Positions 1 through 10,443 of a DNA stretch of 64,000 bases are shown piece after piece; the first letter of the stretch is position 1, and each line of letters begins with the position of its first letter. A program made the translations under genes and the position numbers. Under the pieces are notes generated by a model. It did no database searches. It saw only the letters and a list, made by a program, of their open reading frames with translations, and was not told the DNA's origin. Source of the stretch: Heterostelium multicystogenum (taxonomy: Eukaryota; Evosea; Eumycetozoa; Acytosteliales; Acytosteliaceae); assembly GCA_003667245.1 (NCBI GenBank), contig RCNN01000025.1, forward strand, positions 97,812 to 161,811. The letters run 5' to 3'.

Positions 1-521
1 TAGAGATAAATGAAAGCAACTTGCTCGGAAGTAGCATCTCTCTGAATGCCATTAGCAGTTTCTATCAAGATGTGTCGACGTTTAAAGAGTGAAGCATTAG
101 CCAACTGAGGATATACACGATTATTGCTGGGCCTACTAAAATCAAAGTCTTCTTTTGTGGCCTTCTCTGACATCACTACAACATAAGGAGAGCTTGGATA
201 TACTCTTACACTCTGTTTATTATTATTATTATCTTTTAATACTACATTTACACTATCATTGTTATTATTATTATTATTATTACTATCTATTATTCTATCT
301 ATATCCTTCAAAACATCAGCAGCAACAGAAGTGATGTGAATATGACTACTACCATTATTATTATTATTATTATTATTTGTTGTATAAAAGATATGATATT
401 TATGTATATTATTTAAAGATAGATAACTAGTAGTATTATTATAATTATTTGATCTAAAACTATACTTGATTGCATTATTTAAACATTTCCTAAGTGATGG
501 TAAAGTATAGCTGTAATTCAT
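1..521 (-). CDS. Unidentified protein, N-terminal part (runs off left edge)
   Basis: An open minus-strand frame begins at the ATG at 521 and continues past base 1, giving about 173 codons without a stop. The first ~45 residues (MNYSYTLPSLRKCLNNAIKY and on) are rich in Arg, Lys, Ser and Asn with few acidic residues, which resembles a mitochondrial targeting peptide. Two poly-Asn tracts follow, encoded by the TTA repeats near 247-375. The last ~55 residues (FKRRHILIETANGIQRDATS) look globular and less biased. I do not recognise the family. The start is supported by AT-rich spacer just upstream and by a shared 14-bp element 110 bp upstream. That the frame is coding is likely; mitochondrial location is an inference. 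Confidence 0.6.
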   Translation of the reverse strand, partial: MNYSYTLPSLRKCLNNAIKYSFRSNNYNNTTSYLSLNNIHKYHIFYTTNNNNNNNNGSSHIHITSVAADVLKDIDRIIDSNNNNNNNNDSVNVVLKDNNNNKQSVRVYPSSPYVVVMSEKATKEDFDFSRPSNNRVYPQLANASLFKRRHILIETANGIQRDATSEQVAFIYL

Positions 522-630
522 TTTAATATAAATGAATGTAGCCTTTAAAGGTATCTGATTAGGACCCTGTAGACTACAACACTCAACCAAAAACACAGTA
601 ACTATTTCAGATTAATTGGTTTTAAATTAG

Positions 631-644
631 TTCGTTCGTTTTTT
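631..644 (-). promoter_or_regulatory. AAAAAACGAACGAA element upstream of the left-edge gene
   Basis: On the minus strand this reads AAAAAACGAACGAA, 110 bp upstream of the ATG at 521. The same 14 bases occur in the gene-sense orientation upstream of RRP36 (3420-3433) and PWP2 (36238-36251). A role as a transcription element is inferred from its repeated position. Confidence 0.4.
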
Positions 645-748
645 CCTTGGAAATTTGAATAATCTCAAAGGAGTTCATTAAAGTCATTGTGTAATTTTGA
701 TGATCCATTTAAATATTAGGACATAATTTGTTGTTGATTTGACTTTAT

Positions 749-1366
749 TTAAAACCATGGCTTTTTGCAAGAGAAGGTTCCGGGACCACCTTCATCGATT
801 GTGAGACATTGGTTGTGTGAGTATGGAATAACGGTGCAGTTGTTTTGTTCTGGACATCTGGAGATAACTGGTTTTTCATCGATACATTGGTAGAGAATGT
901 CGTTGAGAATGTAGTTGTTAGTGTAGAAAACATCGAAGGATTTTCCAAAACACTTGTCCTCCGATGGATATTCATTGTAATAGTAGGTGAAGTGAACTGA
1001 GTCCTTTGGATAACTTTCACCAACGGTAATACTTCCCACTGTATACTCATCAAATGCATTGATCAACAAACATTGGTCTAGGTCATAGTTGAAGCTGACA
1101 TAGTAGTGGATGTCGGAGCACTTACTGTCATAGTAGTAACTGATATTTACAGCTTTGAATCCACTGGACTCGATGAAGTCAATGTAAACATAATACATGG
1201 GCTGGTAATGGAAACACTCACGGGTTGGAACAATGTATCCTCTACCCTCTGGGTTGGTACAATCGGTCAATGGGGTAATGGTGATTTTATCATGGAATAG
1301 CAAACTCGATTGAACATACACAACGAAAGCTAACAACAAAATAGCAGAAGTAAACATGGAATTCAT
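749..1366 (-). CDS. Secreted Cys-rich protein, 205 aa
   Basis: A single minus-strand exon encodes 205 residues. Residues 1-20 (MNSMFTSAILLLAFVVYVQS) form a clear signal peptide, with cleavage probably after position 20. The mature protein has about ten cysteines spread through it, several N-glycosylation sequons (for example NIS and NCT) and many Tyr/Asp residues, with no transmembrane segment. This fits a disulfide-bonded extracellular or matrix protein. I do not recognise a named domain. It lies on the same strand as a second small secreted Cys-rich gene at 1958-2218, and both begin Met-Asn-Ser, so they may be distant relatives or co-regulated neighbours. Coding status is well supported; function is unknown. 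Confidence 0.75.
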   Translation of the reverse strand: MNSMFTSAILLLAFVVYVQSSLLFHDKITITPLTDCTNPEGRGYIVPTRECFHYQPMYYVYIDFIESSGFKAVNISYYYDSKCSDIHYYVSFNYDLDQCLLINAFDEYTVGSITVGESYPKDSVHFTYYYNEYPSEDKCFGKSFDVFYTNNYILNDILYQCIDEKPVISRCPEQNNCTVIPYSHNQCLTIDEGGPGTFSCKKPWF

Positions 1367-1957
1367 GGTATAATCTAGTTAATTAATTTGATAATGAAAT
1401 ATATATATAAATAGACATCTATTGCTAGTTTATATATTATCCAAAGATTACTGTTTTTGGACTTAGTAAATTCACATCTTGGAATAGAAAGATGGATATC
1501 TGCAAATATCTAGATTATTTCTATTTTCAATCTTTTTTTTGGCAACCATATCCAAAAATCAATGATATCTTGACAAAAAGACTCGTAAAAGTATATCTTA
1601 TGATCAAATACCAATAATGCTTAAATCATTCTAACCTAAAGAATCTAATGGAGAATTCTTAAATATTAAAGTAATTTCAATGAAGATTAGAATAAGGTTG
1701 TTTTTCTTATGGTGATAAGACATCACAAAGTAACATCATTAATTTATTTTTCAGACTTTTTTTTTTTGTAAAAGACCATAATCAGAAGGAAACATCCTTT
1801 TTGAAATGTGAATTTATTAAAATAAATGAACTAAATTAATTATAATTATCTCCGGTTGATGTAAAGAAAATTTATTACTTTATGATTTTTGATTTTTTTT
1901 TGATTTAGTTTTGTTTAGTGATGAAATATGATCATTCTTGATTTGGAAGGTTTTTCT
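1367..1957. other. AT-rich spacer between two secreted-protein genes
   Basis: No supported ORF or RNA gene. It contains T-runs and A-runs typical of dictyostelid flanks and should hold the promoter of the 749-1366 gene and the 3' end of the 1958-2218 gene. Confidence 0.6.
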
Positions 1958-2218
1958 TTAAAGAACCTCATATGGGGATACGTTGTGATCGATGTACCAT
2001 TTATCGCAGGAGTCTTTACAGTCATAGTCACTGTTAAACTCAATAAGATCTGCAAGTACGATACATTCAGAAAGCAAATGTGTTTTGAAGGTATCCTTAC
2101 ACCATTTGTGGAGTAAACCTTGGACACAAGCTCTGTGACATGGTGTAATGGAAGCACTGACCAAGGCCATGCTAAAGACAACAACAACCAATAAGGCTAA
2201 AATATTCTTGGAATTCAT
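1958..2218 (-). CDS. Small secreted Cys-rich protein, 86 aa
   Basis: A single minus-strand exon of 86 codons. Residues 1-22 form a signal peptide with a Leu/Val-rich core (LALLVVVVFSMALVSA). The mature ~64 residues contain six cysteines arranged as CHRAC, KWC, SEC and DCKDSC, an even number consistent with three disulfides. It is short, soluble and secreted, in the style of a peptide factor or matrix protein. The overlapping ORFs at 1915-2187 and 1928-2116 in other frames are shadows. The neighbour at 749-1366 is also secreted. No family is recognised. Confidence 0.7.
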   Translation of the reverse strand: MNSKNILALLVVVVFSMALVSASITPCHRACVQGLLHKWCKDTFKTHLLSECIVLADLIEFNSDYDCKDSCDKWYIDHNVSPYEVL

Positions 2219-3506
2219 CGTATTCTAAACAAATGAAATAATAATAATAACAATAATAATAATATTAATATCCATTAGTTTAGGTTTAGTTTTTTTCATC
2301 TCTATTTAATATTAATACTTACAATTATATTTCAGAGGTATGAATAATGATTAGTTAAGTGAGGTGACTTCTGCTTTTATAATGGTGCTGTTTCTAATTA
2401 GAAATTATGTTAAAATCAATTATAAATATGACTCCATGTAGGCTGGATCCCACTTTTTGAACAAGTAATACACCAACTATTCATACTATTACTTTATCTT
2501 TCATTGTAAATTTAATTATGTTTCTTCAATGCAATCATAATATATAATATATAATATATATATAGTACAGTTCACCTCTTTATTTCAGAATTTACATTCC
2601 TCTGCATATTCATTTAATTTTAAATTGATTAGCAACAACGAACCACTATCCGTTTCGCAACAACCAACCAACTAATAAAACCATCAATCAACCACCTCAC
2701 CTTGAATCATATCATATGATATTTCATTCTAATCATATATGATATTCCATTTATATATATATATGAAGATGATTCAAACATCAACAACAATGAAAAGATG
2801 ATGTTATTAGCAAATGCTAAATTATTTACATTGTGTGTAGTTAGCTAGTTTTAACTCAGATATCTTTGTAATGTAGCATATATATATATATATCACATCA
2901 TCTCTTCATCCATCAATTTATTTTAATGATCAATAACAACAACAACATGTGTGATTGGGTTCAACTTAACTCAACTCAACTTCACTAACAATCAGCATCA
3001 TAATAATAATATTAATACCTCAAGCACCATCAAATAAAAAAATAAAATACAATGAGAATGATAGATATGTAACACTACCACTCACACATTCACACTAATC
3101 TACTACTCCCACCTCTGGAATAAACTGAGCTGTAATCAATACTACTGCTCGGTAATATCTATCCACAAGTCAAGAAGTTAATTAGTTCAATATTTTTCCT
3201 ATCTGTCATGTCTAGTTTAACTTTTATCAAAGTTATAAACTAAATGATAAAACTGAATCGTATTTATTAAATGACACCCATTATATTATATCTTGAGTTT
3301 GAATATTCATAGAATTATTTAAGTAATAATACCCTAAATATTGGTTGATTTCCAAATTACTTAATTAAGTAAAATGACTTAAATTTTAATAAATAATTAT
3401 AAAATTGTGTAAATTTTAAAAAAAACGAACGAAAATTTATGAATAGTATTGGTGAAAGGTGTTAAGTCAGTTTACATGTACATTTATAAATAGAAAGCAA
3501 AAGGAA
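2219..3506. other. AT-rich spacer
   Basis: Low-complexity DNA with AT-dinucleotide runs near 2540-2570, 2750-2765 and 2878-2892 and an imperfect repeat of a CATATGATAT-like string near 2705-2745. No supported gene. The right end holds the RRP36 promoter, including the 14-bp element at 3420-3433. Confidence 0.6.
3420..3433 (+). promoter_or_regulatory. AAAAAACGAACGAA element upstream of RRP36
   Basis: An exact copy of the 14-bp element, 74 bp before the RRP36 ATG and on the same strand as the gene. It matches the copy upstream of PWP2, another small-subunit processome gene. Regulatory function is inferred. Confidence 0.5.
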
Positions 3507-4538
3507 ATGAGTCGTAAAAAGAAACAACCATCACTTTGAGGAGGATGAGGTAGAGGAAGAGGATGCATATGATCATGAAGATGACTACTATGAGAATGAT
3601 GGTGTTGATTATAAAGAGAATGATGACGATATGGAAGACGAAGATGATGATGAAGATACAGAAGAGATGATCAAGAAAGAATTGGAATCAGTACCATTTG
3701 GCATGCTGATGGAGATGAAAAAGAAACAGAATGAGAAAGCACAACAACAGATAGAATTACAAAAGAAGAAAGAAGCACAGGAAAAACGACAACAAGAAAG
3801 AGAGTTATATAATAAGAGCAAGAATCAACCTCTACCAAAGGCACTAATTATGTCAAGTAGATTCGGTAAAAGAGAAGATAAAGATGCGTACGTATGGTTT
3901 AGTCAATAGAAATTCATTAATAGCTAGCTAACACCCACTACTTGTAGACCATTAGAGACAACAGCAAAAGTACCGGTATCAAGATTTAGACAGGTGGTCA
4001 ATGTCAAAAAGAAGGTAGTTAGAGACCCTAGATTCGACAAGTTGGGTGGAAAGTTTGATGAGAAATTGTATCGTGAGAAGTATGCATTCCTGGACGACAT
4101 TGTAAAGAAAGATATCAATCGATTGACAGAACGTCTCAAAGAGACCGACGATCCAGCGCTACAGGCCAAGCTGGCACGTGAAATTCAATCGAAACGTTCA
4201 AGACTGGCTACTCAAGAGCTTCAAGACAAGCGTCGTCAACTTAAAGAAAATTGGCAGAAGCAAGAAATCGAAAGTGTCAGACAAGGAAAGAAACCATTCT
4301 TCTTGAAGCAATGTAACTATCCATTATTGATCCATTTCCATGCAAGCATTCATTCACTAACTCATCTATTCCTTCCCAAACCAAAACTACAGCCGCAATG
4401 AAAGATTTAGAAATCAAAGAGAAGTTTAAGGAACTTAAGGAGAAGAAACAACTTGACAAATACATGGAGAAGAGACGTAAGAAGGTATCAAGCAAATCCA
4501 AACTCCACATACCCGAGAGAAGATCGGTTCCCCAATAA
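3507..4538 (+). CDS. rrp36: RRP36 rRNA-processing protein
   Basis: RRP36 is a nucleolar component of the early 90S/small-subunit processome needed for 18S rRNA maturation. The gene has three exons: 3507-3887, 3948-4312 and 4393-4538, with introns starting GTACGT and GTAACT. After an acidic N-terminus come family hallmarks: SRFR, DPRFDKLGGKFDE, the RLKETDD/LAREIQSKRSRL helix and the C-terminal KKPFFLKQS followed by KEKFKELKEK and KYMEKRRKK. The ATG at 3507 (MSRK) is followed after ten codons by a stop unless one base in the A-run near 3515-3520 is extra. Removing one base joins it to the acidic frame and makes the total 297 codons. Without that correction the first in-frame Met is at 3631. Identification is strong; the exact N-terminus is less sure. 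Confidence 0.88.
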
Positions 4539-6131
4539 CCGCAATAACAGCAATCTTAGGAATAGACACAGATTGGTAATAAAGCAACATTACTTTATTG
4601 TTATCTTTTTATTTATTGTAAACAAATCAAAACCATGACCTGGTGCTTTTGATGGAGAAGAGCGCCACCAAATTTGATTTGAATTTCAAAATTGTTTTGT
4701 AAAATCACACCTTAATTGGGTGTGTCGTGTTTGGGGAGCACCAAAATCAAACAACACATTAAACAAGACCTACCACCCAATCCAATCCTGGTCATCGAGA
4801 CACTCGACGTCTCATACTTTTCAGTGGAAATTTTCATAATTTTTTAATTAATTTTTTAAATGATTTTATTTGACGATACAAATTGGAGTAGTGTGCTTTA
4901 AGACAATTCCAGATGTTCGGTACTTGCATTTCTTAATCATAGCGGCAAATCCTTTTCTGGGGGGTAATATATTACATCACATCATCTCACCTTTATCCTA
5001 TCTTCCATAGCAGCAGTTGATTTATATATTAAATTACCTTATATATTATTACAAAGTTAAGAGAGAAATAGAGAAAGAAAAAGAAATGATATAATTTATA
5101 ACAAATTTATATCTACATCTTATAAAATAAACAATAAAATAAAGAAGAAATCGAGTAGTTCTATGATAATTCAACTCAATTAAGTTCAGTTTCATAGCAA
5201 TTCTTAAATATTAATATTGTTAATGTGAAATTATTATTATTAATAATTTATGATAAATGTAACCACCACTCTTCCACCTACCTATCACCTCATAATTCTC
5301 TATACAATAACAAAAACAAACATCAATCCAATCAACATAGAAAAAAACATATCTACTGATCTCAACAAAGAACAACAATCATTAACTTTGATAATAGGAA
5401 ATTAATTATATTAAATTGATTGTATTTAAATGTTTTTGTTTTGTTGTTAATATAACAAATAATTATTAAACAAACAAAAACAGACAGACAAATAGACAGA
5501 TAGATAGACAAACAGAACTGGAACAGATAGCAACATTAGCCAAATTCTTTAATAAGAAACTAACTGATCATTTCATTATTTTAATAATATTACCTTCCTT
5601 CCATCCATATCCATCATCCACCAAACTTACTTACCACTGACCACGTACTACTTTCACTCATTTACTTGGGTTGTTGTCTAATTTAATTTAATATATCGCA
5701 ACACACAAACAACCACTATACCAAAATAATAACAAGCAAACAAAAAATAAAAACAAGCAAACATCATCCAAACAACAACAAACGAAAGAAATCTAACAAC
5801 TTTCATATTTATCATATGTATTATTACCTATTTATGTAAATTGTTTGTACTTTTTTACATTACAAATAGAATTTCACACAAATACAAATTACAAATTAAC
5901 CACTGTTGTTGTTGCTGCTGTAATATTAGTTATCAATCCAACAAAATAAACAAAATAACAAATCTGATGATTAACATTAGACATTATTATTATTATATCA
6001 ATTATTAAATAGGTTTTAGGTATTTATATATATACAAGTAGAATAACAAAGAATATAATAAATATATATATATTATAGACAGATAGAAGATACTCAATTA
6101 GTAATATAGATAGATACATAGTTTACAAACA
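4539..6131. other. Spacer with a GC-richer island at about 4630-4980
   Basis: No ORF is supported. Most of it is AT-rich with microsatellite-like stretches. Bases about 4630-4980 are noticeably richer in G and C than the flanks and contain short self-complementary pieces: TGGTGCT near 4641 against AGCACCA near 4737, and GAGAC/GTCTC around 4797-4813. I could not match this to tRNA, U-snRNA, SRP RNA or RNase P. It may be a 3' UTR or an unrecognised ncRNA. Confidence 0.4.
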
Positions 6132-6818
6132 ATGGATACAAAGGAATTAAGAACAAAGAACGTCGATTATAGTAACGATGGTTTTAAATATATAGAGCAT
6201 ATACTGAACTCTCAAGATACACTGCAAGGTTTGGCATTGAAATATGGATCAACTGTAAGTAGTAGATCACAACAATTGCAACATGCAAAGCAACAATCGC
6301 ACTCTACAATTTTCTTTCATTTGGCATGTGACATTTTATATGATTTTGAGACCATGCACAAAAACATAAAATTTCATTGACAATCCCACTAAATGTGCAT
6401 CTCCTTCTAATGCTTGTTTTTCATAATATGACTACAGGTAGGTGACATCAAAAGAGTAAACAAAATATGGAAAGAAGACACTTTATTTTTGAGAAAAAGC
6501 TTAATGATTCCAGTGAAGAGTGACGATGATTGTGAGGAGGGATCTTCATCTTCGTTTTCATCGGGAATCAGTAATGGAGGAGGCAGCAGTGGAAGCCTAA
6601 GTAGCGGAGTGGATGATAATGAAAATGAATATAAGCAAAAGAGAGACATTATTAAAGCCAAGAACGTAGATTTCTTTGCAGAAGTTAGCGCCAAAGGCAG
6701 TTACAGCGATAATCCTTGGGATAACAATCCTTTTCCAACATCCTCAAGTAATGATCAAAACTGGAAATCAGTTCCAATGTCTATTTTAAGTTTTTTCTCC
6801 AATAGTCGATGCACTTGA
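6132..6818 (+). CDS. LysM-domain protein (LYSMD1/2-like)
   Basis: Two exons, 6132-6254 and 6438-6818, with a GTAAGT donor and an ACAG acceptor, give 167 aa. The LysM domain spans about residues 20-67 and is split by the intron: YIEHILNSQDTLQGLALKYG before it, VGDIKRVNKIW and LFLRKSLMIPV after it. This is the arrangement of intracellular LYSMD1/2-type proteins, where the domain sits near the N-terminus without a signal peptide. The rest is Ser/Gly-rich and acidic with a short hydrophobic C-terminus (SILSFF). LysM domains bind N-acetylglucosamine polymers in many proteins, but the role of the cytosolic class is poorly defined. Domain identification is firm; function is open. Confidence 0.85.
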
Positions 6819-7513
6819 CCAAAAGATTCAACTAAGTTTTTCACTGATAGACGACGCTTTGAATCCACTTTAAACAAGAATATCACTAGCCAACTACACC
6901 AGAAAAGAACGCTTATATAATATCCAAGACATACCTATCCCTCTTCCAACCAACATAATTATCACACCATGTATAAATAGCCTTCAATTGAAGTATTGGA
7001 AGTGACAGAGATCAACTCAAGAATCTTCACTGGTCATTTTCAAGCATCAAGGAACTTAGTACAAGTGACAATCGATTGTCATTCGCGACACAGTTCATAT
7101 TGGCATTATTGTTATATAGATTCTAAATTTCTCAAAGTCTGGAATTTCAGACTACCAATCACAGTGCAGCATCTACCAATCTTTGGTTTTGTATGCATAC
7201 AATCACTCGAAAACATTAACAACCACTACATGCATTATCCAGAGAGATTTCCAGCATAGGTTTGACAGAAAAACCTTATTATGTCTCTCATCCCATTCCA
7301 TCCTAATTTTCACCATTTCCTCAATAAATATACAACCATAAATCAAAACAAATAAAGAATTCAATTACTAATTATTTGTATTGTATAACATCAAAGCCAC
7401 ATTCTTACTATTTTCTATAAAAATTGATCAATCATCCAATTTTATTTTGTTTTTTCCTGATCAGAAAACAAATCAAGTCGGATCAGATAAATAGAAGAGA
7501 TACTATAGTATAT
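6819..7513. other. Spacer upstream of the Rho gene
   Basis: An open frame at 6996-7259 begins only with a non-ATG codon, shows no domain and is not called. Near 7464-7487 the spacer repeats about 23 bases of the downstream Rho coding sequence (8050-8072). Otherwise it is AT-rich flank. Confidence 0.5.
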
Positions 7514-8261
7514 ATGACTGAAGCTACTATAGTTAAATGCTGTTTAGTTGGCGATGACACAGTTGGTAAGACTTCCATTATTACAACATTAGCTACTGGA
7601 CAATTCCCAATTGAGAATACACAAGTAAATAAACTATACGAGCTAATAGTATCCGATTAATGAATCTTCTTACTTGAAATATTATTACAACACTAGGCAC
7701 TTGCTGACATCTGTGAAAAGCATGTTTTACTTGATGGGGAGGCCTATAGATTACGGATTTGGGATACAGCTTGCAGTGGTGATTATGAGACTTTAAGACC
7801 ACTCGCATATGTTTCCACTCATGTCTTTGTTATTTGCTTTTCAGTAGTCTCTAATACTTCTTTGAAAATGTTAGAAAGAAGGTATTATTATTATATATAC
7901 ATTGACTAAAACTACTATTAGAAACTGATTATAACTTACATGAATTTTCTTGTCATAGTGGATACCAGAGATTACTAAACATGCACCTGGTGTTCCTTTT
8001 ATATTGGCTGGTACTAAAAGCGATCTGTTAGTAGATAGTGATCTCATTCAGAAACAAATCAAGTCGGATCAAGCTATTATAACCAAAGAAATAGGACAGA
8101 AAACAGCAAAAGAACTTGGAGCACTTGCTTATTATGAGTGTTCAGCGAAGAACTTTGTAGGTTTGGAAACAATCTTTGAAAGAGTGATCCGAAAAGCGGC
8201 GATAATAGAAGCAACAAAGAAAAAAGTTAAATGTAAAACATCAGAATGCCTTATCCTGTAA
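7514..8261 (+). CDS. Divergent Rho-family small GTPase
   Basis: Exons are about 7514-7624, 7697-7881 and 7959-8261 (199 aa once one missing base at the second splice is allowed). Rho/Rac features are present: P-loop GDDTVGKTS (residues 13-21), WDTA (59-62), LRPLAY, ICFSVVS, WIPEI, the GTKSDL guanine-specificity motif, ECSA and a C-terminal CLIL box for geranylgeranylation. Key residues are unusual. The position equivalent to Rac1 Gly12 is Asp (D15), switch I has Ala where Rac1 has Thr35, and switch II reads DTACSGDYE instead of DTAGQEDY, so the Gly60 and Gln61 equivalents are Cys and Ser. By family knowledge this should strongly impair GTP hydrolysis and effector switching. A frame slip at the exon 2/3 junction (7881/7959) could be a consensus error or a sign of decay. 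Confidence 0.8.
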
Positions 8262-8669
8262 TATATAAACCAGCTAAAAGCTCATGTACATCAATATCAT
8301 CATTTCACTATCTCATTGATCCTTTGACTTAAAGTCTAGTTTTCCATTAGAATTATTATTATTTTAGAATGAAAATTGATTGGTGACTTTTTCGCTGCAC
8401 TGCTGTTCCTGGTGGTGCGGGTGTTTTACACACATTCCCAAACATCAGTTGAAATTCAGATGTTTTTGAAATTGAAATTGAATGTTTTGGTTGTTTAATG
8501 TGCGAACCCATCATGATGATCAATTGGCACTCACCCACACATTGGCAGCACTTTATGATTGTTTTTAACAGTTGAGTTCAACACTGGGATTTTTCTTTTC
8601 AATACTTATATATCTTTTTTATTATAACTTATAGTATTCAATATTACTTTTTATAATCAATAAAGAAAC
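8262..8669. other. Spacer and promoter of FTCD
   Basis: No gene is visible. It is richer in G and C than most spacers here (8390-8560), with GT/CA-rich stretches including a G-box-like CACCCACAC at 8532-8540. Confidence 0.5.
8532..8540. promoter_or_regulatory. G-box-like CACCCACAC
   Basis: CACCCACAC (GTGTGGGTG on the other strand) resembles the G-box/CA-rich elements bound by the dictyostelid factor GBF in cAMP-regulated developmental promoters. It lies 130 bp before the FTCD start. The match is short, so the assignment is tentative. Confidence 0.3.
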
Positions 8670-10403
8670 ATGTCTAAACCATTGGTTGAATGTGTACCCA
8701 ATTTCTCAGAGGGTAGAGACCAAAGCATTATTGATGCCATTAGCAAGGCTATCAGAGAAACTCCAGGTTGCACTTTGTTGGACGTTGACCCAGGTAAATC
8801 AACAAACAGAAACCGTCGTCACTTTTGTCGGAGAGCCTAGCGCTGTTGTTAACGGTGCCTTCAATGCCACCAAGGTCGCCTACCAATTGATCGATATGAC
8901 CAAGCATAAGGGTGAAACATCCACGTATGGGTGCTGTTGGTATGTAATCCATGAAGAAAATCGACAGTCTGCTAGCAACTACTAATTTGATCCTTCTCCA
9001 ATAGATGTATGTCCATTTGTACAGTTCGTGATGTTACCATGGATGATTGTGTAAAATGTGCACTCGAGTACGGTAAGCGTTGCGGTGAAGAGTTGGGATT
9101 GCCAATGTTCCTCTATGAGAAGGCATCACAGTTAGACTATAGAAAGCAATTAAAGCAGATTAGAGAGGGTGAATATGAGGGTCTCCAAGAAAAGTTGAAG
9201 GATGCCAAATGGGCACCCGATTTTGGACCAGCCCGCTTCATTCCAAGCTACGGTGCTACCGTCACTGGTGCTCGTAACTTCTTAATTGCCTATAACGTCA
9301 ATATTCTTGGTACCAAGGAGCAAGCTCACCGTATTGCCTTGAATGTTCGTGAGGCTGGACGTTCTCCAAGCGAACCAGGACGTTTAAAGATGGTCAAGGG
9401 TATTGGATGGTATGTAGATGAATACAACATGGCACAAGTCTCGATGAACCTCGATGACTACAAGGTCACCTCTGTTCACACCGTATTTGAGGAGTGTTCA
9501 AAGGATGCCCGTGAATTAAATCTTGCTGTTACCGGTTCAGAGATTGTTGGTTTGGTCCCATTAGAAGCTATCTTAATGGCCGCCGATTACTATATTAAGA
9601 AAGAGAATCTTTTCATCATCGACGAAGGACAAAAGGTCAGATTGGCCATCAACCGTCTCGGTTTGAGTTCATGCTCTCCATTCGATCCAAAGAAACGTAT
9701 CATTGACTACATGGTCCAAGAAGATCCAAAACTTGCCGAACCATTGGCATCCATGACCGTCCGTTCCTTCATCGAAATTGTTGGAGCACGTACCACTGCA
9801 CCAGGAGGTGGTAGTGTTGCTGCCAACATTGCCGCACTCGGTGCTGCACTCGGTGCCATGGCAGGCTGGATGACATATGGTAAAAAGAAATTCGAAGATC
9901 TTGATTCCACAATGCGTGAATTAATCCCACCATTAGACAAGTAAGTTATATATCTGAGCTTTATTCTGTTGCCCTTAAACTGACACAATTTTAGGGCAAT
10001 GAAAGATTTGATTCCAATGATTGACGCTGATACAAAATGGATTCAATAATTATATGGCTTCAATGGCTGTAAAGGACCAGAGAGAGATCAAGCCGTCGCC
10101 AATGCACTCAAAGGTGTAGTCAACATCCCCTTGGCAACCATGAGAATTTCAAACACCATTTGGCCAACCATGATAAAGATGGCTGCATCATACAACATTG
10201 CTTCAAAGTCTGATTTCGAGATTGGTGTCAAGGCTCTTGAGCTCGGAATTTGGGGTGCACTTCAAAATGTAAATATCAATCTTATCGATTTGAAGGACGA
10301 GAAGTTCAAGGCCGAAGTACAAGCCGAGGCCAAACTCATCTGGGAAAATACCACCAAATCTGCTGAACAATGTCTTGCCATTTCAGGTAAGAGAGATAAA
10401 TAA
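8670..10403 (+). CDS. Formimidoyltransferase-cyclodeaminase (FTCD)
   Basis: A bifunctional enzyme of histidine catabolism. The N-terminal domain transfers the formimino group from formiminoglutamate to tetrahydrofolate; the C-terminal cyclodeaminase yields 5,10-methenyl-THF and ammonia. Visible hallmarks are the N-terminal [38 protein letters not shown] (after frame repair), the [21 protein letters not shown] region, GSEIVGLVP, and in the cyclodeaminase part [20 protein letters not shown]. Exons are 8670-8939, 9005-9940 and 9995-10403. The reading frame slips by one base near 8811, 8915, 9021, 10036 and 10093, always with the conserved sequence continuing in the next frame. Counting three extra and two missing bases gives exactly 538 codons (537 aa), the normal bifunctional length. 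It converges on the AMPK gamma gene 40 bp away. Confidence 0.9.
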
Positions 10404-10443
10404 ATAAATAAATAATATGATCGCCTATCTACTACTGCTGTCT

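Noticed and set aside
6996..7259. 87-codon open frame
   Set aside because: It has a non-ATG start, no domain, no signal peptide and no clear continuation upstream.
8670..10403. FTCD as a pseudogene
   Set aside because: The five slips are single-base, conserved sequence resumes immediately, both splice junctions work, and the corrected length is exactly 538 codons. Sequencing error is simpler.
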